Position numbers and translations under genes: made by a program | Assembly (NCBI RefSeq): GCF_029945965.1 | Contig: NZ_JAQSDO010000012.1 | Coordinates: 196,314-260,313, forward strand | Source: Thermomonas sp. | Lineage (GTDB): Bacteria; Pseudomonadota; Gammaproteobacteria; Xanthomonadales; Xanthomonadaceae | Reading direction: 5' to 3' | Length of the DNA: 64,000 bases | Notes under the pieces: generated by a model | What the model was told of the DNA's origin: nothing | The model's database searches: none | Seen by the model: the letters and a program-made list of their open reading frames with translations, nothing else | Shown: positions 18,765 through 27,920 of the stretch, one piece after another | How positions within the stretch are numbered: the first letter of the stretch is position 1 | Layout of the letters: each line of letters starts with the position of its first letter

Positions 18765-20831
18765 ATGAACATCGTCACCTCGTCCTTGCTCGCAGCGCTT
18801 TTAGGCACGACCTGCCTGGTCAGCGGCAGCGCCATCGCACAATCCCCGCTCGCGCCAAAAATTCAGGTTGCGATGCCGGACACTGGCCTGCGCAGTGCGT
18901 TCGAAGCCGCCGCGCGCGGACAACTTGATGACGCCACGCGCGCCACTTACGCAACGCATCCACTGGCCGGCTGGCTGGAGTACACCGCCTTGCGGCGCGA
19001 CTTCGACAGCTTGCCGGTGGAACGCGGCGCGGCTTTCCTGGCGAAATACCGCGGGCAACCGGTTGCCACGACGTTCCGCAATGAGTGGCTGGCTGCGCTG
19101 GCCAAGCGCCAGGAGTGGCAGGCCTTCCTCGCCAACTGGCAGGACGACATCGACGACACCACCCTGCGCTGCATGCAACTCAACGCACGCATGGCGCTGG
19201 GCCGCACCAATGCGGCCTGGACGCACGACGTGCAGGCAGTCTGGCGCAGCAGCGGGCGATCGCTACCGGATGCCTGCGACGGCCCTTTCGCTACTCTTGC
19301 CACGCAAGGCGGATTGACCGCTGCGCTGCGCTGGGAACGCATCGATCTCGCAGCCGGCGAAGGCCAGTCCGGGGTGATCCGCGCGATTGCCAATGGACTG
19401 GATGGCAACGACGCGATACTGGCCAATCGCTACGCCGCCTACCTCGATGCGCCCGACGCTTCTGCGGCGCAGTGGCCGAAAACGCCACGCAGCCGATCGG
19501 TTGCATCGGCGGCACTGGCCAAGCTGGCGAAATCTTCACCAGACCGCGCCGAAACCCTGCTGCCCGGCATCGCCGATGCGCTGGGTTTCGACGAAGCCCA
19601 GCGCAGCGCCGTGCTGTACCAGATCGCGTTGTGGACGGTGGCGTCCTACCTGCCGGATTCCACACGGCGACTGGCCGCGGTGCCGGCTTCGGCCTATGAC
19701 GAGAAACTGCATGAATGGCAGGCACGTGAGGCCATGTCGCGCAGCGACTGGCCGTCAGCACTGGCAGCGGTCCGCAAGATGGGCGATGCCCAGCGCGACG
19801 ATTCGCGTTGGCAATATTTCGCCGCACGCACCAGTGAATTGACCGGCGATGCCGCTGGCGCGCAAGTGCTGTACCGGCAGGCCGCTCAGGCCGCGGATTT
19901 TTACGGCTTCCTCGCGGCTGACAGGTTGCAACAGCCCTACGCGCTGTGTCCGTGGACGCCACGGGTGACGGCAATGGACAAGGCAGTGGTTGCCCGTGAC
20001 CACAGTCTGATCCGCGCGTTGCAATTGTTTTCGCTGGGCCGAAAAGGCTGGGCGGTACGCGAATGGAACGATGCACTGTCGCGCTTCAACGACGCGCAAC
20101 GCCGGATCGCAGTGGAAGTTGCGCAGGACAACGGCTGGTTCGACCGCGGCGTGTTCGGCCTGGTCAATGTCGGTGGCCAGCGCTATCCGGACGAGATCCG
20201 CCTGTACCAGCTGCGTTTCCCGCTGCATCACGACGCCAGCATCCGCCGCGAGGCCGCGCGCAACAACCTGGATCCGGCCTGGATCGCGGCTGAGATCCGC
20301 GCCGAGTCCGTGTTCGATCCAAACGCACGCTCCAGCGCCGATGCGCGTGGCCTGATGCAGCTTCTGCCGGGCACCGGCGCTGCCGTGGCAGCGAAGATCG
20401 GCGTGCCGTGGAAAGGCGGCGAGAGCCTGTATGACGCAGACACCAATATCGTGCTCGGCAGCGCCTACCTGCGCCAACTGCTGGACAAGTACGGCGGCAA
20501 GCCCTACCAGGTGATCGCCGGCTACAACGCCGGCCCGGCGCCATTGAACCGCTGGATGTCGCAGCGCCCGACGATGGCTCCGGACTTCTGGATCGAGACC
20601 ATCAGCTACATGGAAACCCGCGACTATGTGGCGCGCGTACTTGCCTTCAGCACCGTGTACGACTGGCGGCTCAATGGCGATGCGCTGCGCCTGTCGGATC
20701 GCCTGCTGGGCCGTACCAATGGCCCGCGCAAGCAGTTCACCTGCCCGCAGGCCGAACCCGCCAAGCCGGCAGCTCCCGCTGCTGCCACGCCAGCAAACAA
20801 GCCTGCGTCGAAATCGCGCCGACGGCACTGA
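18765..20831 (+). CDS. slt: Soluble lytic murein transglycosylase
   Basis: 688 residues, close to E. coli Slt70. A signal peptide (GSAIAQ end) is followed by a long helical superhelical U/L region and a C-terminal lysozyme-like domain. The catalytic Glu is Glu514 in EIRAESVFDP; the following SSADARGLMQLLPGTG and AGYNAGPAP motifs bind the glycan. It cleaves peptidoglycan to 1,6-anhydromuropeptides in the periplasm. The tail after residue 655 is Ala/Pro/Lys-rich. A possible TATAGT -10 box lies at 18753-18758, very close to the ATG. Confidence 0.94.
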   Translation: MNIVTSSLLAALLGTTCLVSGSAIAQSPLAPKIQVAMPDTGLRSAFEAAARGQLDDATRATYATHPLAGWLEYTALRRDFDSLPVERGAAFLAKYRGQPVATTFRNEWLAALAKRQEWQAFLANWQDDIDDTTLRCMQLNARMALGRTNAAWTHDVQAVWRSSGRSLPDACDGPFATLATQGGLTAALRWERIDLAAGEGQSGVIRAIANGLDGNDAILANRYAAYLDAPDASAAQWPKTPRSRSVASAALAKLAKSSPDRAETLLPGIADALGFDEAQRSAVLYQIALWTVASYLPDSTRRLAAVPASAYDEKLHEWQAREAMSRSDWPSALAAVRKMGDAQRDDSRWQYFAARTSELTGDAAGAQVLYRQAAQAADFYGFLAADRLQQPYALCPWTPRVTAMDKAVVARDHSLIRALQLFSLGRKGWAVREWNDALSRFNDAQRRIAVEVAQDNGWFDRGVFGLVNVGGQRYPDEIRLYQLRFPLHHDASIRREAARNNLDPAWIAAEIRAESVFDPNARSSADARGLMQLLPGTGAAVAAKIGVPWKGGESLYDADTNIVLGSAYLRQLLDKYGGKPYQVIAGYNAGPAPLNRWMSQRPTMAPDFWIETISYMETRDYVARVLAFSTVYDWRLNGDALRLSDRLLGRTNGPRKQFTCPQAEPAKPAAPAAATPANKPASKSRRRH

Positions 20832-20861
20832 CGCAGACGACCAGTCAGGCATCATCGACGA

Positions 20862-22139
20862 ATGACCACGGCACAACTTCCCGAAAATGCACAGGTCTAC
20901 CTGGTCGGTGGCGCGGTGCGTGACCGCCTGCTCGATCAGCCGGCCGGCGACCGCGACTTCGTGGTCGTGGGTGCCAGCATGGAGCAGATGCGCGATGCCG
21001 GTTTCCGCCAGGTCGGCCGCGACTTCCCGGTGTTCCTGCACCCACATACCGGCGAGGAATATGCGCTGGCCCGCACCGAGCGCAAGTCGGCGCGCGGCCA
21101 TACCGGCTTCGTGGTGCATGCCGATCCGTCAGTGACGCTGGAGGAGGATCTGCGCCGGCGCGACTTCACCATCAATGCGATCGCCGAAGCGGCCGACGGC
21201 AGTCTGGTCGATCCGTTCGACGGCGCGGCCGACATCCAGGCGCGCGTGTTGCGTCATGTTGGCGATGCCTTCGTCGAGGATCCACTGCGGGTATTGCGCG
21301 CCGCGCGCTTCATGGCCCGCTTCGCACCGATCGGTTTCACAATCGCACCGGAAACATTGGCGCTGATGCGGCAGATCGCGCACGAAGGCGAACTGACCGA
21401 CCTGGCCCCGGAACGCATCTGGCAGGAACTGGCGAAAGCACTCCGCAGCAAGCGACCGTCCGCCTTCCTGCGCAGCCTGCGCGATGCCGAAGCGCTGCGC
21501 GCAATCCTGCCGGAAGTCGATGCGCTGTACGGCGTACCGCAACGCGCGGAATACCACCCGGAAGTCGATACTGGCGTGCACGCCGAACTGGTCTGCGACA
21601 TGGCCGCAGCGCTTGCTCCTGGCGACGATCTGATCGGTTTCGCCGCCCTCTGCCACGACCTCGGAAAATCACTCACTCCAGCCGCCGAACTGCCACGCCA
21701 TGTGATGCACGAACAACGCGGCATCGATGCAGTGATTGCACTCTCCACGCGCCTGAAGGTGCCGGCCGAACATCGCGAACTGGCGGTGATCGCCTGTCGC
21801 GAACACCTCAACGTGCATCGGCTCGACGAGCTGAAACCCGCGACGGTGCACGCGCTGATCGCGCGCTGCGACGGCTTCCGCAAACCGGCCCGCATCGACC
21901 AGCTGGCTACCGTGTGCGAAGCCGACAATCGCGGCCGCACCGGGTTTGCTGATCGGGCCTATCCACAGGCGGACGAACTGCGCCGCCTGCACAAGATCGC
22001 GATGACGGTGCGCAGCAGCGATGTCGCCGAAGGGTTGAGCGGACCCGCGATTGGCGAAGCCCTCAGCCGCGCACGGATCGTAGCGATTGCCACCGCTAAA
22101 TCGGGTGCCGCGGGCTCAGAGTCGACGGTCCAGCCGTAG
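20862..22139 (+). CDS. cca: Multifunctional CCA-adding tRNA nucleotidyltransferase
   Basis: 425 residues. It adds or repairs the 3'-CCA of tRNAs. The N-terminal nucleotidyltransferase domain has [18 protein letters not shown] (metal-binding Asp pair) and [10 protein letters not shown]. The C-terminal part has an HD phosphohydrolase motif ([10 protein letters not shown]), as in the multifunctional gammaproteobacterial enzymes with 2',3'-cyclic phosphodiesterase and phosphatase activity. It lies 30 bp after slt. Its last 24 bases overlap the 3' end of the convergent VanZ gene. Confidence 0.95.
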   Translation: MTTAQLPENAQVYLVGGAVRDRLLDQPAGDRDFVVVGASMEQMRDAGFRQVGRDFPVFLHPHTGEEYALARTERKSARGHTGFVVHADPSVTLEEDLRRRDFTINAIAEAADGSLVDPFDGAADIQARVLRHVGDAFVEDPLRVLRAARFMARFAPIGFTIAPETLALMRQIAHEGELTDLAPERIWQELAKALRSKRPSAFLRSLRDAEALRAILPEVDALYGVPQRAEYHPEVDTGVHAELVCDMAAALAPGDDLIGFAALCHDLGKSLTPAAELPRHVMHEQRGIDAVIALSTRLKVPAEHRELAVIACREHLNVHRLDELKPATVHALIARCDGFRKPARIDQLATVCEADNRGRTGFADRAYPQADELRRLHKIAMTVRSSDVAEGLSGPAIGEALSRARIVAIATAKSGAAGSESTVQP

Positions 22140-22529
22140 CAACGCATCGCGCCATGGCGTGAAGGCAGTCGCCAAACCGATCAACACACCTATCGTGTTT
22201 GCCAGTGCATCCTGCCGATCCAGCATCCGGCCCAAACCCATTTGTCCCTGCAGATATTCAATGCCGATACCCATCAGCACCAGCATCACGCACACGAAGG
22301 CCCACGACAGACGGCGCACGAACAATTGCACCGCGCCAGCGGCGAGCAAGGCATAGGCGCCGAAATGCTCGAATTTGTCGAAGCCGGCCGGCACCTTCGG
22401 CAGATCATGCGCGGGCACCAGCGAGCCGCTCACAACCGCCGCGATCACCAGCACCCACAAACCCGCCCATAGCCACGGCTGCCGGAACGGCTTGAGCGAG
22501 CGGCCGAAACGTCGCTTGGATGCACTCAT
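22116..22529 (-). CDS. VanZ-like family membrane protein
   Basis: 137 residues with about four membrane segments. It shows the VanZ-like pattern: [21 protein letters not shown] (quoted as FDKFEHF) in the first periplasmic/cytoplasmic loop, and a final segment with [12 protein letters not shown]. VanZ itself gives low-level teicoplanin resistance, but most family members have no known role. It starts 10 bp after the end of the MidA-like gene and is probably co-transcribed with it. Confidence 0.85.
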   Translation of the reverse strand: MSASKRRFGRSLKPFRQPWLWAGLWVLVIAAVVSGSLVPAHDLPKVPAGFDKFEHFGAYALLAAGAVQLFVRRLSWAFVCVMLVLMGIGIEYLQGQMGLGRMLDRQDALANTIGVLIGLATAFTPWRDALLRLDRRL

Positions 22530-22539
22530 GATAGGCGGC

Positions 22540-23763
22540 TCACAGCCGATGACTCAGGTCGCCAACCAGGAACGCCGCGCCCAGTTCAACGCCACGCTGG
22601 AAGCCGATCGCCTGGAAACGTTCGCCCATCTCGTTTGGCAGGGTGAGTTGCTTGACCTGCGTACGCAGCGCATGGCGGGCGATATCGTCGGCAGTACGCG
22701 ATTCGGCCAGCGCGAGATTTTCCTGCAGTCGATTGCCGATCAGGAAACTGGCCTGTGAGCAGTAGCCGACGAAATCAAAACCGGTGCCGGTGCCGGCCTC
22801 GGCCAACGCGGTGAAATCCACCGATGCAGTGATGTCCTGCAAACCGGGATATGCGTGCACGTCGCCGACCAGATGATGCTGGCGGAACGCGCGCAAGGTG
22901 CCATCACTGCGTTGCGGTTGGTAGTACTCACTGCGCGCATAGCCGTAGTCGATCAACAGCATCGCGCCATCTTTCAGCCCACCCATCACAGCCTGCAACC
23001 AGTAGGGCAATTGTGCCAACACCTCGCTGCGATAGCCCTCGGCGAAAGGCTCCGGCAGCTGGCGTTCGACGTGCCGCACTGCGGCGGCCAGCATCGGGTC
23101 GGCCGGGCGATCGGAGCGGACAAACCTCCCTTCACCATCCAGTGCCACGTGTTCCTCGAACACCTCGCCATCGCGGATCACGAAGCGTGGCGTGGGCAGT
23201 GCATCGATCACTTCGTTGGCGAACAGCACGCCATTCCACGGCTCATCCGGGGGGCCGTCCAGCCACGCCACCAGCTCGAACAGCAATGGCGGCAAGCGCT
23301 GATGCAATCGCTCGCGCTGACGTTCTCGCAGGTCGGCGCTCGGTTCCAGGATCGCGTAGCGTGCAGGCAGTGCGTCATTCGCCAACAACTTCGCCAATGC
23401 GATTTCCGCGAATGCTCCGCTGCCACCGCCGATCTCGACAAACTCCGCATCCGGCCCGAGTTGCTGCAACACCGGCGTCACCGCATCGGCCACACATGCG
23501 GCGAACAAGGGCGAGAGCTCCGGCGCGGTCACGAAATCGCCGGCCGGCCCGAACTTCATCGCACCGGCGCTGTAGTAGCCGAGGCCCGGTGCATACAGCG
23601 CCATCTCCATGAATTTCCAGAACGGCAGGCTGCCGCCGGCAGCGATGATCTGTTCCTGGATGCGTGCGCGCAGGTGCTCGCTGTGGGCCAGCGCGTCGGC
23701 GTCTGGTTGTCGTAGCGAGAGTTGTGGCGCGAGTCGTGGCATGGATGGACGTGGCGTGGTCAT
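22540..23763 (-). CDS. MidA/NDUFAF7-like SAM-dependent methyltransferase
   Basis: 407 residues of the DUF185/MidA family. N-terminal features are FWKFMEMALYAPGLGYYSAG and DFVTAPELSPLFAAC. The SAM-binding loop is EIGGGSGAFAEIAL, followed by YAILEPSADLRERQ. Human NDUFAF7 symmetrically dimethylates an arginine of complex I; the bacterial substrate is not established. The ATG is 41 bp from the ATG of the divergent pteridine reductase, so the two promoters overlap. Confidence 0.87.
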   Translation of the reverse strand: MTTPRPSMPRLAPQLSLRQPDADALAHSEHLRARIQEQIIAAGGSLPFWKFMEMALYAPGLGYYSAGAMKFGPAGDFVTAPELSPLFAACVADAVTPVLQQLGPDAEFVEIGGGSGAFAEIALAKLLANDALPARYAILEPSADLRERQRERLHQRLPPLLFELVAWLDGPPDEPWNGVLFANEVIDALPTPRFVIRDGEVFEEHVALDGEGRFVRSDRPADPMLAAAVRHVERQLPEPFAEGYRSEVLAQLPYWLQAVMGGLKDGAMLLIDYGYARSEYYQPQRSDGTLRAFRQHHLVGDVHAYPGLQDITASVDFTALAEAGTGTGFDFVGYCSQASFLIGNRLQENLALAESRTADDIARHALRTQVKQLTLPNEMGERFQAIGFQRGVELGAAFLVGDLSHRL

Positions 23764-23804
23764 GATTCAATGGCGTTCGACAAGTGCGCAGGATACCGCC
23801 ACCC

Positions 23805-24557
23805 ATGACCGGGCCCGCCGCAACATCCATCAAGGTCGCACTGATCACCGGCGCCGCCCGCCGCATCGGTGCGGCGATTGCACGGCGCCTGCATGCCGAT
23901 GGCTACAACCTCGCACTGCACTACCGCTCATCAAAAACCGAGATGGATGCCTTGCTGGCGGAGCTGAATGTCGCGCGCCCGGACAGCGCGATCGCCTTGC
24001 AAGCCGACCTGGCCCAGTTCGACCTCTTGCCAGAACTCGTTGCAAAAACGGTGGGACATTTCGGCCGGCTGGATGCACTCATCAATAACGCATCAGGCTT
24101 TTATCCCACGCCAATAGGCACCGCTACGCCAGCGCAGTGGGACGATCTGTTCGCCAGCAATGCGCGTGCGCCATTTTTCCTTGCACAAGCAGCCGCACCG
24201 CACCTGCGCGCCGCGCGAGGCGGCATCGTCAATCTTGGTGACATCCACGGTGAAAAGCCGCTCGCGGACCACCCGATTTATTGCATGGCCAAGGCCGCAC
24301 TGTTGATGCTGAGCAAATCGCTGGCACTCGAGCTCGCGCCGGAAGTGCGGGTCAATGCGATCGCCCCCGGCGCGATCCTGTGGCCTGACCATCACACCGA
24401 TGAAGCCGCGCAGGCCGCGATCCTGGCGCGGCAGCCACTGCCGCGCCTGGGTTCAACGGAGGAGATCGCTGCCGCCGTGTCGTGGCTACTGAACGATGCC
24501 AGTTACGTGACCGGTCAGACCCTGCACGTTGATGGCGGACGCACGCTGGCGTCCTGA
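23805..24557 (+). CDS. Pteridine reductase (short-chain dehydrogenase)
   Basis: 250 residues from the ATG at 23805; a GTG at 23784 could add seven residues. Classical SDR with NADPH-binding GAARRIGAAIA (an arginine-containing TGxxxRxG variant typical of pteridine reductases), NNASGFYPTPIG, and catalytic Tyr-x3-Lys in YCMAKAALL. It reduces dihydropteridines or dihydrofolate (PTR1/FolM type). The close presence of folK and folB supports a folate/pterin role. It ends with the SDR C-terminal LHVDGGRTL. Confidence 0.88.
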   Translation: MTGPAATSIKVALITGAARRIGAAIARRLHADGYNLALHYRSSKTEMDALLAELNVARPDSAIALQADLAQFDLLPELVAKTVGHFGRLDALINNASGFYPTPIGTATPAQWDDLFASNARAPFFLAQAAAPHLRAARGGIVNLGDIHGEKPLADHPIYCMAKAALLMLSKSLALELAPEVRVNAIAPGAILWPDHHTDEAAQAAILARQPLPRLGSTEEIAAAVSWLLNDASYVTGQTLHVDGGRTLAS

Positions 24558-24616
24558 ACCCTCACTTAGCTTCGCCGCAGTCACTTGGCGACGCGAATCA
24601 CGAGAGCGCATGACGC

Positions 24617-25459
24617 TCACATCTTGCGCTGGAACGCATCCTGCAACAGCATTCCGTCGAAACCCTGCGGCGTGTCACCGGCAACGGCATAGCGATACAG
24701 GGCAGCCGAATAGATGCCCGACAGCGCCGACTGCACCAGCGCGGTCACGATCACCGCCAGCACCACGCCCACGCTCATCGCAACCGCCAATGCGGTCAAA
24801 CCCTAGCTGGCCAGGAACACCACGATGCCGCCACCGACCAGCATCAGCGCGACGTTGAACAAGCCCAGTACCAGCCCGATGCCACCGTTGCCGATGATGT
24901 TCTCGCCCCAGGTCTGCTTGAGCAGGCTGGCGCTTTCCTTGACCGCATCGATCGGGCCGACCTCGCGCGCCACCAGTACCGGCACCGTCAGGAAGGTCGC
25001 CGCAGTCCAGGCCACACCGATGAAACCGATCACGATCCGGCCCAGGAAACCGGCACGCTCCTCGAACGCACGCAGGATCAGGCCGACCGTCGCCGCGATC
25101 GCCGCGTAGCCCAGGATCTGCTTCCACTTGCCGCGCGCGATGCGCAGGCCATCCGAGACAGTCGGATCGCCGCCGTCCAGGCGGATCATCGCCGCTCCGA
25201 CCAGCGCCGAGTTGAAGAAGAAAATCACGAAGTACTGCACCAGATAGAAGGCGAAGCCCCACACATACAGCTCGATCGAGCGGCGACCGTCTTCGAGGTG
25301 GTCGAACAGTCCAAGGCCGAACATGGGCAGCACGAATGTCGCTGCGACCATGATGGCGGCGATCGACGCAACCAGCGGGAACACCAGCAGTTCCTTGTCC
25401 GTACGGAGCACCTGGAAACTGGTCTTGGTCAGTGCCCAGCTGCGTTGGAATCTACCCAT
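24617..25459 (-). pseudogene. DUF6159-type membrane protein gene interrupted by an in-frame TAG
   Basis: The coding frame runs from ATG at 25459 to TGA at 24617 (281 codons), but a TAG at 24805-24803 stops it after residue 218. The downstream 61 codons stay in the same frame and still encode good membrane-protein sequence (AVAMSVGVVLAVIVTALVQ, then LSGIYSAALYRYA and a polar C-terminus). Upstream are four or five membrane segments starting MGRFQRSWALTKTSF. The truncated protein would lose its last membrane segment. This is a recent nonsense mutation, a sequencing error, or read-through. The family has no known function. A downstream restart at a TTG (24799) is possible. Confidence 0.75.
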
Positions 25460-25518
25460 GGTCGTTCTCCGGTGGCGGTTGCGTGGATTGTAGGGAATGA
25501 CGCGTCGAATAAGGCCTG

Positions 25519-26043
25519 TCAGGCCGGAATTCTGCTTGTATCGCCCTGCTGCGCCCAGCGCGGATCGTCATGTTCTGGATGCGCCTTCCAAAGCTGCGCC
25601 AGCGTACGGCCGCTGCGCGGGTCGACCAGCCTTGGCGCGAGATCGACCAGTGGCTTGAGCACGAAAGCATCCCGCAGTTCATCGCGCGGGATCTGCAGAT
25701 GACCCGAACCCTCAAGGATCAGGTCGTCATAGAACACGATGTCGATATCGAGTGGCCGGTTGCCGAATCGCGGTCCGCTACGATCGCGTCCGTACGCATC
25801 CTCCAACGCATGCAACCAGTCGTTCAATGCCTGCGGATCGAGGTCGCTGTCGATCCCGGCGGCGGCATTGAGGAAATCCGGCCCGTCGAATCCGACCGCA
25901 GCCGTGCGATACAACGCCGACACCACCACGTTGTCGTATCGCGCATGCAACGCCGAAATTGCCGCGCGCAGGTTGGCCTCTGGCGCGATGTTGCTGCCCA
26001 AGCTGAGCCAGGCGCGGCCTGTCGATTTCGGAAAATGGGTCAT
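25519..26043 (-). CDS. folK: 2-amino-4-hydroxy-6-hydroxymethyldihydropteridine pyrophosphokinase
   Basis: 174 residues. It transfers pyrophosphate from ATP to 6-hydroxymethyl-7,8-dihydropterin in folate synthesis. Motifs: WLSLGSNIAPEANLRAAI, VSALYRTAAVGFDGPDFLNAAA, RFGNRPLDIDIVFYDD with the metal-binding Asp pair, and IPRDELRDAFVLKPLVDLAP. The start at 26043 (MTHFPKSTGRAW) fits the family; a longer reading adds 13 residues that run into the inverted-repeat element. That element directly abuts the start codon, so the region just upstream lacks a clear Shine-Dalgarno. Confidence 0.95.
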   Translation of the reverse strand: MTHFPKSTGRAWLSLGSNIAPEANLRAAISALHARYDNVVVSALYRTAAVGFDGPDFLNAAAGIDSDLDPQALNDWLHALEDAYGRDRSGPRFGNRPLDIDIVFYDDLILEGSGHLQIPRDELRDAFVLKPLVDLAPRLVDPRSGRTLAQLWKAHPEHDDPRWAQQGDTSRIPA

Positions 26044-26045
26044 GG

Positions 26046-26127
26046 AAAAGGGGGCAGAGTGACTACCTGCCGACCATCTCAACTCACTCGTGAATCCTGG
26101 TCAGGAAACTTCACTCTGACCCCTTTT
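26046..26127. repeat. REP/MITE-like inverted repeat between mscS-like gene and folK
   Basis: Arms at 26046-26062 and 26111-26127 are 17 bp and match 16 of 17 as inverted repeats (AAAAGGGGTCAGAGTGA consensus), with a 48-bp spacer. The right arm encodes the last five residues (EKGSE) and the stop of the channel gene; the left arm lies 3 bp before the folK ATG. From general knowledge, similar AAAGGGGTCAGAGTGA arms recur in xanthomonad genomes and near REP-associated tyrosine transposases. I saw no other copy and no transposase in the window. Confidence 0.75.
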
Positions 26128-27379
26128 CAATGCCGGCAGGCTGCGGGCGCTTCAGTACCCCGGCCAGGTCCGCACCAGTCGGCTGCTGGAACAGACGCAG
26201 CCCGAACTCGGGCAGGATCGCCAACAGGTGGTCGAACAGGTCGGCCTGAATGCCTTCGTAATCACCCCAGTCCGTGGTGTCGGCAAAGCAGTACACCTCC
26301 ATCGGCAACCCGGTCGGCCCTGGTGCCAGCTGCCGCACCATCAGCGTCTTGTCCGCTGTGATCAGCGGATTGGCCTGCAGGTAGGCGGTGACGTAGGCGC
26401 GGAAGCTGCCCAGGTTGGTCAGACGCCGGGTATTGACCGGCTGTTTCGCGGCGTCGCCAAGCTTGCCGTTCCAGTCCAGCAGCTCCTCGTGCTTGTGGTG
26501 CAGGTACTTGTCCAGCAAGGCAAACCCGGACAGCCGCGCGCGTGTCTCCTCGTCGAGGAACCGCACCGAGGCCTGGTCGATATAAAATGACCGCTTGATC
26601 CGCCGACCACCGGAATCGCTCATCCCGCGCCAGTTGATGAAACTGTCCGAGACCAGCCGATATGTCGGCACCGTGACAATAGTCTTGTCGAAGTTCTGCA
26701 CCCGCACCGTGTTGAGCGCGATGTCGACGACATCGCCGTCCACGCCCAGCGACGGCATCGTGATCCAGTCGCCGACGCGCAACAGATCGTTCGAAGCGAT
26801 CTGCACGCTGGCAACCAGCGACAGGATGGTGTCCTTGAACACCAGCATCAGCACCGCGCCCAACGCGCCCAGGCCAGACAACAACAACAGCGGTGAACGC
26901 CCGATCAACACTGCGACCACCACGATCGCCGCCAGCAGGAAGACCAGCAGCTTGCCCAGCTGCACGTAGCCCTTGATCGGTCGCCCGTGGGTGTCGTACT
27001 GGCGCTCGTAAATATCGTTTGCCGCCGACAGGAACCGGCTGATCCCGCGCGCGACGAAAAACACGATCAGTACGATCAGCACCTTGCGCAGCAGGCCCAC
27101 CGCATCGTCAGGCAGGGCCGGGATCGCAGCGATGCCCAGGTACACCACGATCACCGGCGCCAAATGCGACACCTGGCGCAACACGCCGCGTGCGATCAGG
27201 GCATCGTCCCAATGCGTGGTGGTCGCCTCGACCATGCGATGCACAAGCCGTGGCAACAGCTTGTGGCTCAGCCAGCCAACCAGCAGCGCGAGCAGCAACA
27301 GGCCACCCAGCACTATCCAAGACTGCATGGCGCTGTCGCCTGCGAAAGTGTTCCTGAATTCCTGCAGAAAATCCGGCAT
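26111..27379 (-). CDS. Mechanosensitive channel, MscS family, YbdG-like
   Basis: 422 residues. Five N-terminal membrane segments are followed by the pore-lining TM3-like helix with SGLGALGAVLMLVFKDTILSLVASVQ (glycine/alanine pattern of MscS) and the beta-domain LRVGDWITMPSLGVDGDVVDIALNTVRV (both quoted in part: ALGAVLMLVFKD, VGDWITMPSLG). The long C-terminal part with DWGDYEGIQADLFDHLLA matches YbdG/MscM-type channels that help against hypo-osmotic shock. The final EKGSE and the stop come from the adjacent inverted-repeat element, so the native C-terminus has been replaced or extended. folB ends 9 bp upstream. Confidence 0.88.
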   Translation of the reverse strand: MPDFLQEFRNTFAGDSAMQSWIVLGGLLLLALLVGWLSHKLLPRLVHRMVEATTTHWDDALIARGVLRQVSHLAPVIVVYLGIAAIPALPDDAVGLLRKVLIVLIVFFVARGISRFLSAANDIYERQYDTHGRPIKGYVQLGKLLVFLLAAIVVVAVLIGRSPLLLLSGLGALGAVLMLVFKDTILSLVASVQIASNDLLRVGDWITMPSLGVDGDVVDIALNTVRVQNFDKTIVTVPTYRLVSDSFINWRGMSDSGGRRIKRSFYIDQASVRFLDEETRARLSGFALLDKYLHHKHEELLDWNGKLGDAAKQPVNTRRLTNLGSFRAYVTAYLQANPLITADKTLMVRQLAPGPTGLPMEVYCFADTTDWGDYEGIQADLFDHLLAILPEFGLRLFQQPTGADLAGVLKRPQPAGIEKGSE

Positions 27380-27388
27380 CCGCGGATT

Positions 27389-27790
27389 CTAACGGATGCG
27401 GTCAGTCGGCCTTGTCTTGACCAGCGCGTCCTCACCACAGCGCGCGCGCTCGATGATCACGCCTACCGCACGCGCACCGCGCACTGCACCGGGCTTGCTG
27501 AGCTTGAGTCGGACTTTCGACACCTCGAACTCATCGAGGATGATCTGTGCGCAGCGCTCGGCCAATGTTTCCACCAGGCCAAACGAGGATTGCGAAACAA
27601 ATTCGATCAGACGCTTGCTGACGTCCTTGTAGTTCAGGGTCAGGGCGATGTCGTCAGCCGCAGCCGGAACACGGTTGTCGAACGCCATTTCGATATCGAA
27701 CACCAGCGGTTGGCGAATCCGTCGCTCCCAATCGTAGATCCCGATCAGCGTGTCGATCTGCAGCCCTTCGATGAAGACGTAGTCAGTCAT
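27389..27790 (-). CDS. folB: Dihydroneopterin aldolase
   Basis: 133 residues. It converts 7,8-dihydroneopterin to 6-hydroxymethyl-7,8-dihydropterin and glycolaldehyde, supplying the substrate of folK encoded 1.3 kb downstream. Motifs: VFIEGLQIDTLIGIYDWER at the N-terminus, TLNYKDVSKRLIEFV, and SFGLVETLAERCAQ with the substrate-binding Glu. The C-terminal LSKPGAVRGARAVGV carries the catalytic-type Lys. The start at 27790 (MTDYVFIEG) was chosen because the longer reading upstream has no family similarity. Confidence 0.94.
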   Translation of the reverse strand: MTDYVFIEGLQIDTLIGIYDWERRIRQPLVFDIEMAFDNRVPAAADDIALTLNYKDVSKRLIEFVSQSSFGLVETLAERCAQIILDEFEVSKVRLKLSKPGAVRGARAVGVIIERARCGEDALVKTRPTDRIR

Positions 27791-27837
27791 GGCAACAGGA
27801 TAAACGAGGGATCGACAATGAGTGATGCGGCAAGACC

Positions 27838-27886
27838 GTCGGGTATTCGCGTAGCGGCATTTCGAGCCGCGTAGCGAGTGCCCGGC
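27838..27886. repeat. Long imperfect hairpin between tsaD and folB
   Basis: A 13-bp outer stem with G-U wobbles (27838-27850 against 27874-27886), a 3x3 internal loop of GTA/GTA, then a 5-bp GCGGC/GCCGC stem with a 7-base loop. No T tract follows on the minus strand, so it is more like a REP-type or mRNA-processing structure than a terminator. Copy number in the genome is unknown. Confidence 0.45.
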
Positions 27887-27920
27887 GGTAGGCGCCGCAT
27901 CAGCCCGCGAAAAACAAAAA

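Noticed and set aside
19755..21119. A 454-codon minus-strand frame across slt and cca
   Set aside because: Antisense to two well-recognised enzymes, no motif or ribosome binding site.
27819..27874. A short plus-strand ORF (18 codons) beginning ATGAGTGATGCG between folB and tsaD
   Set aside because: It lies inside the structured hairpin region, is very short and has no support.
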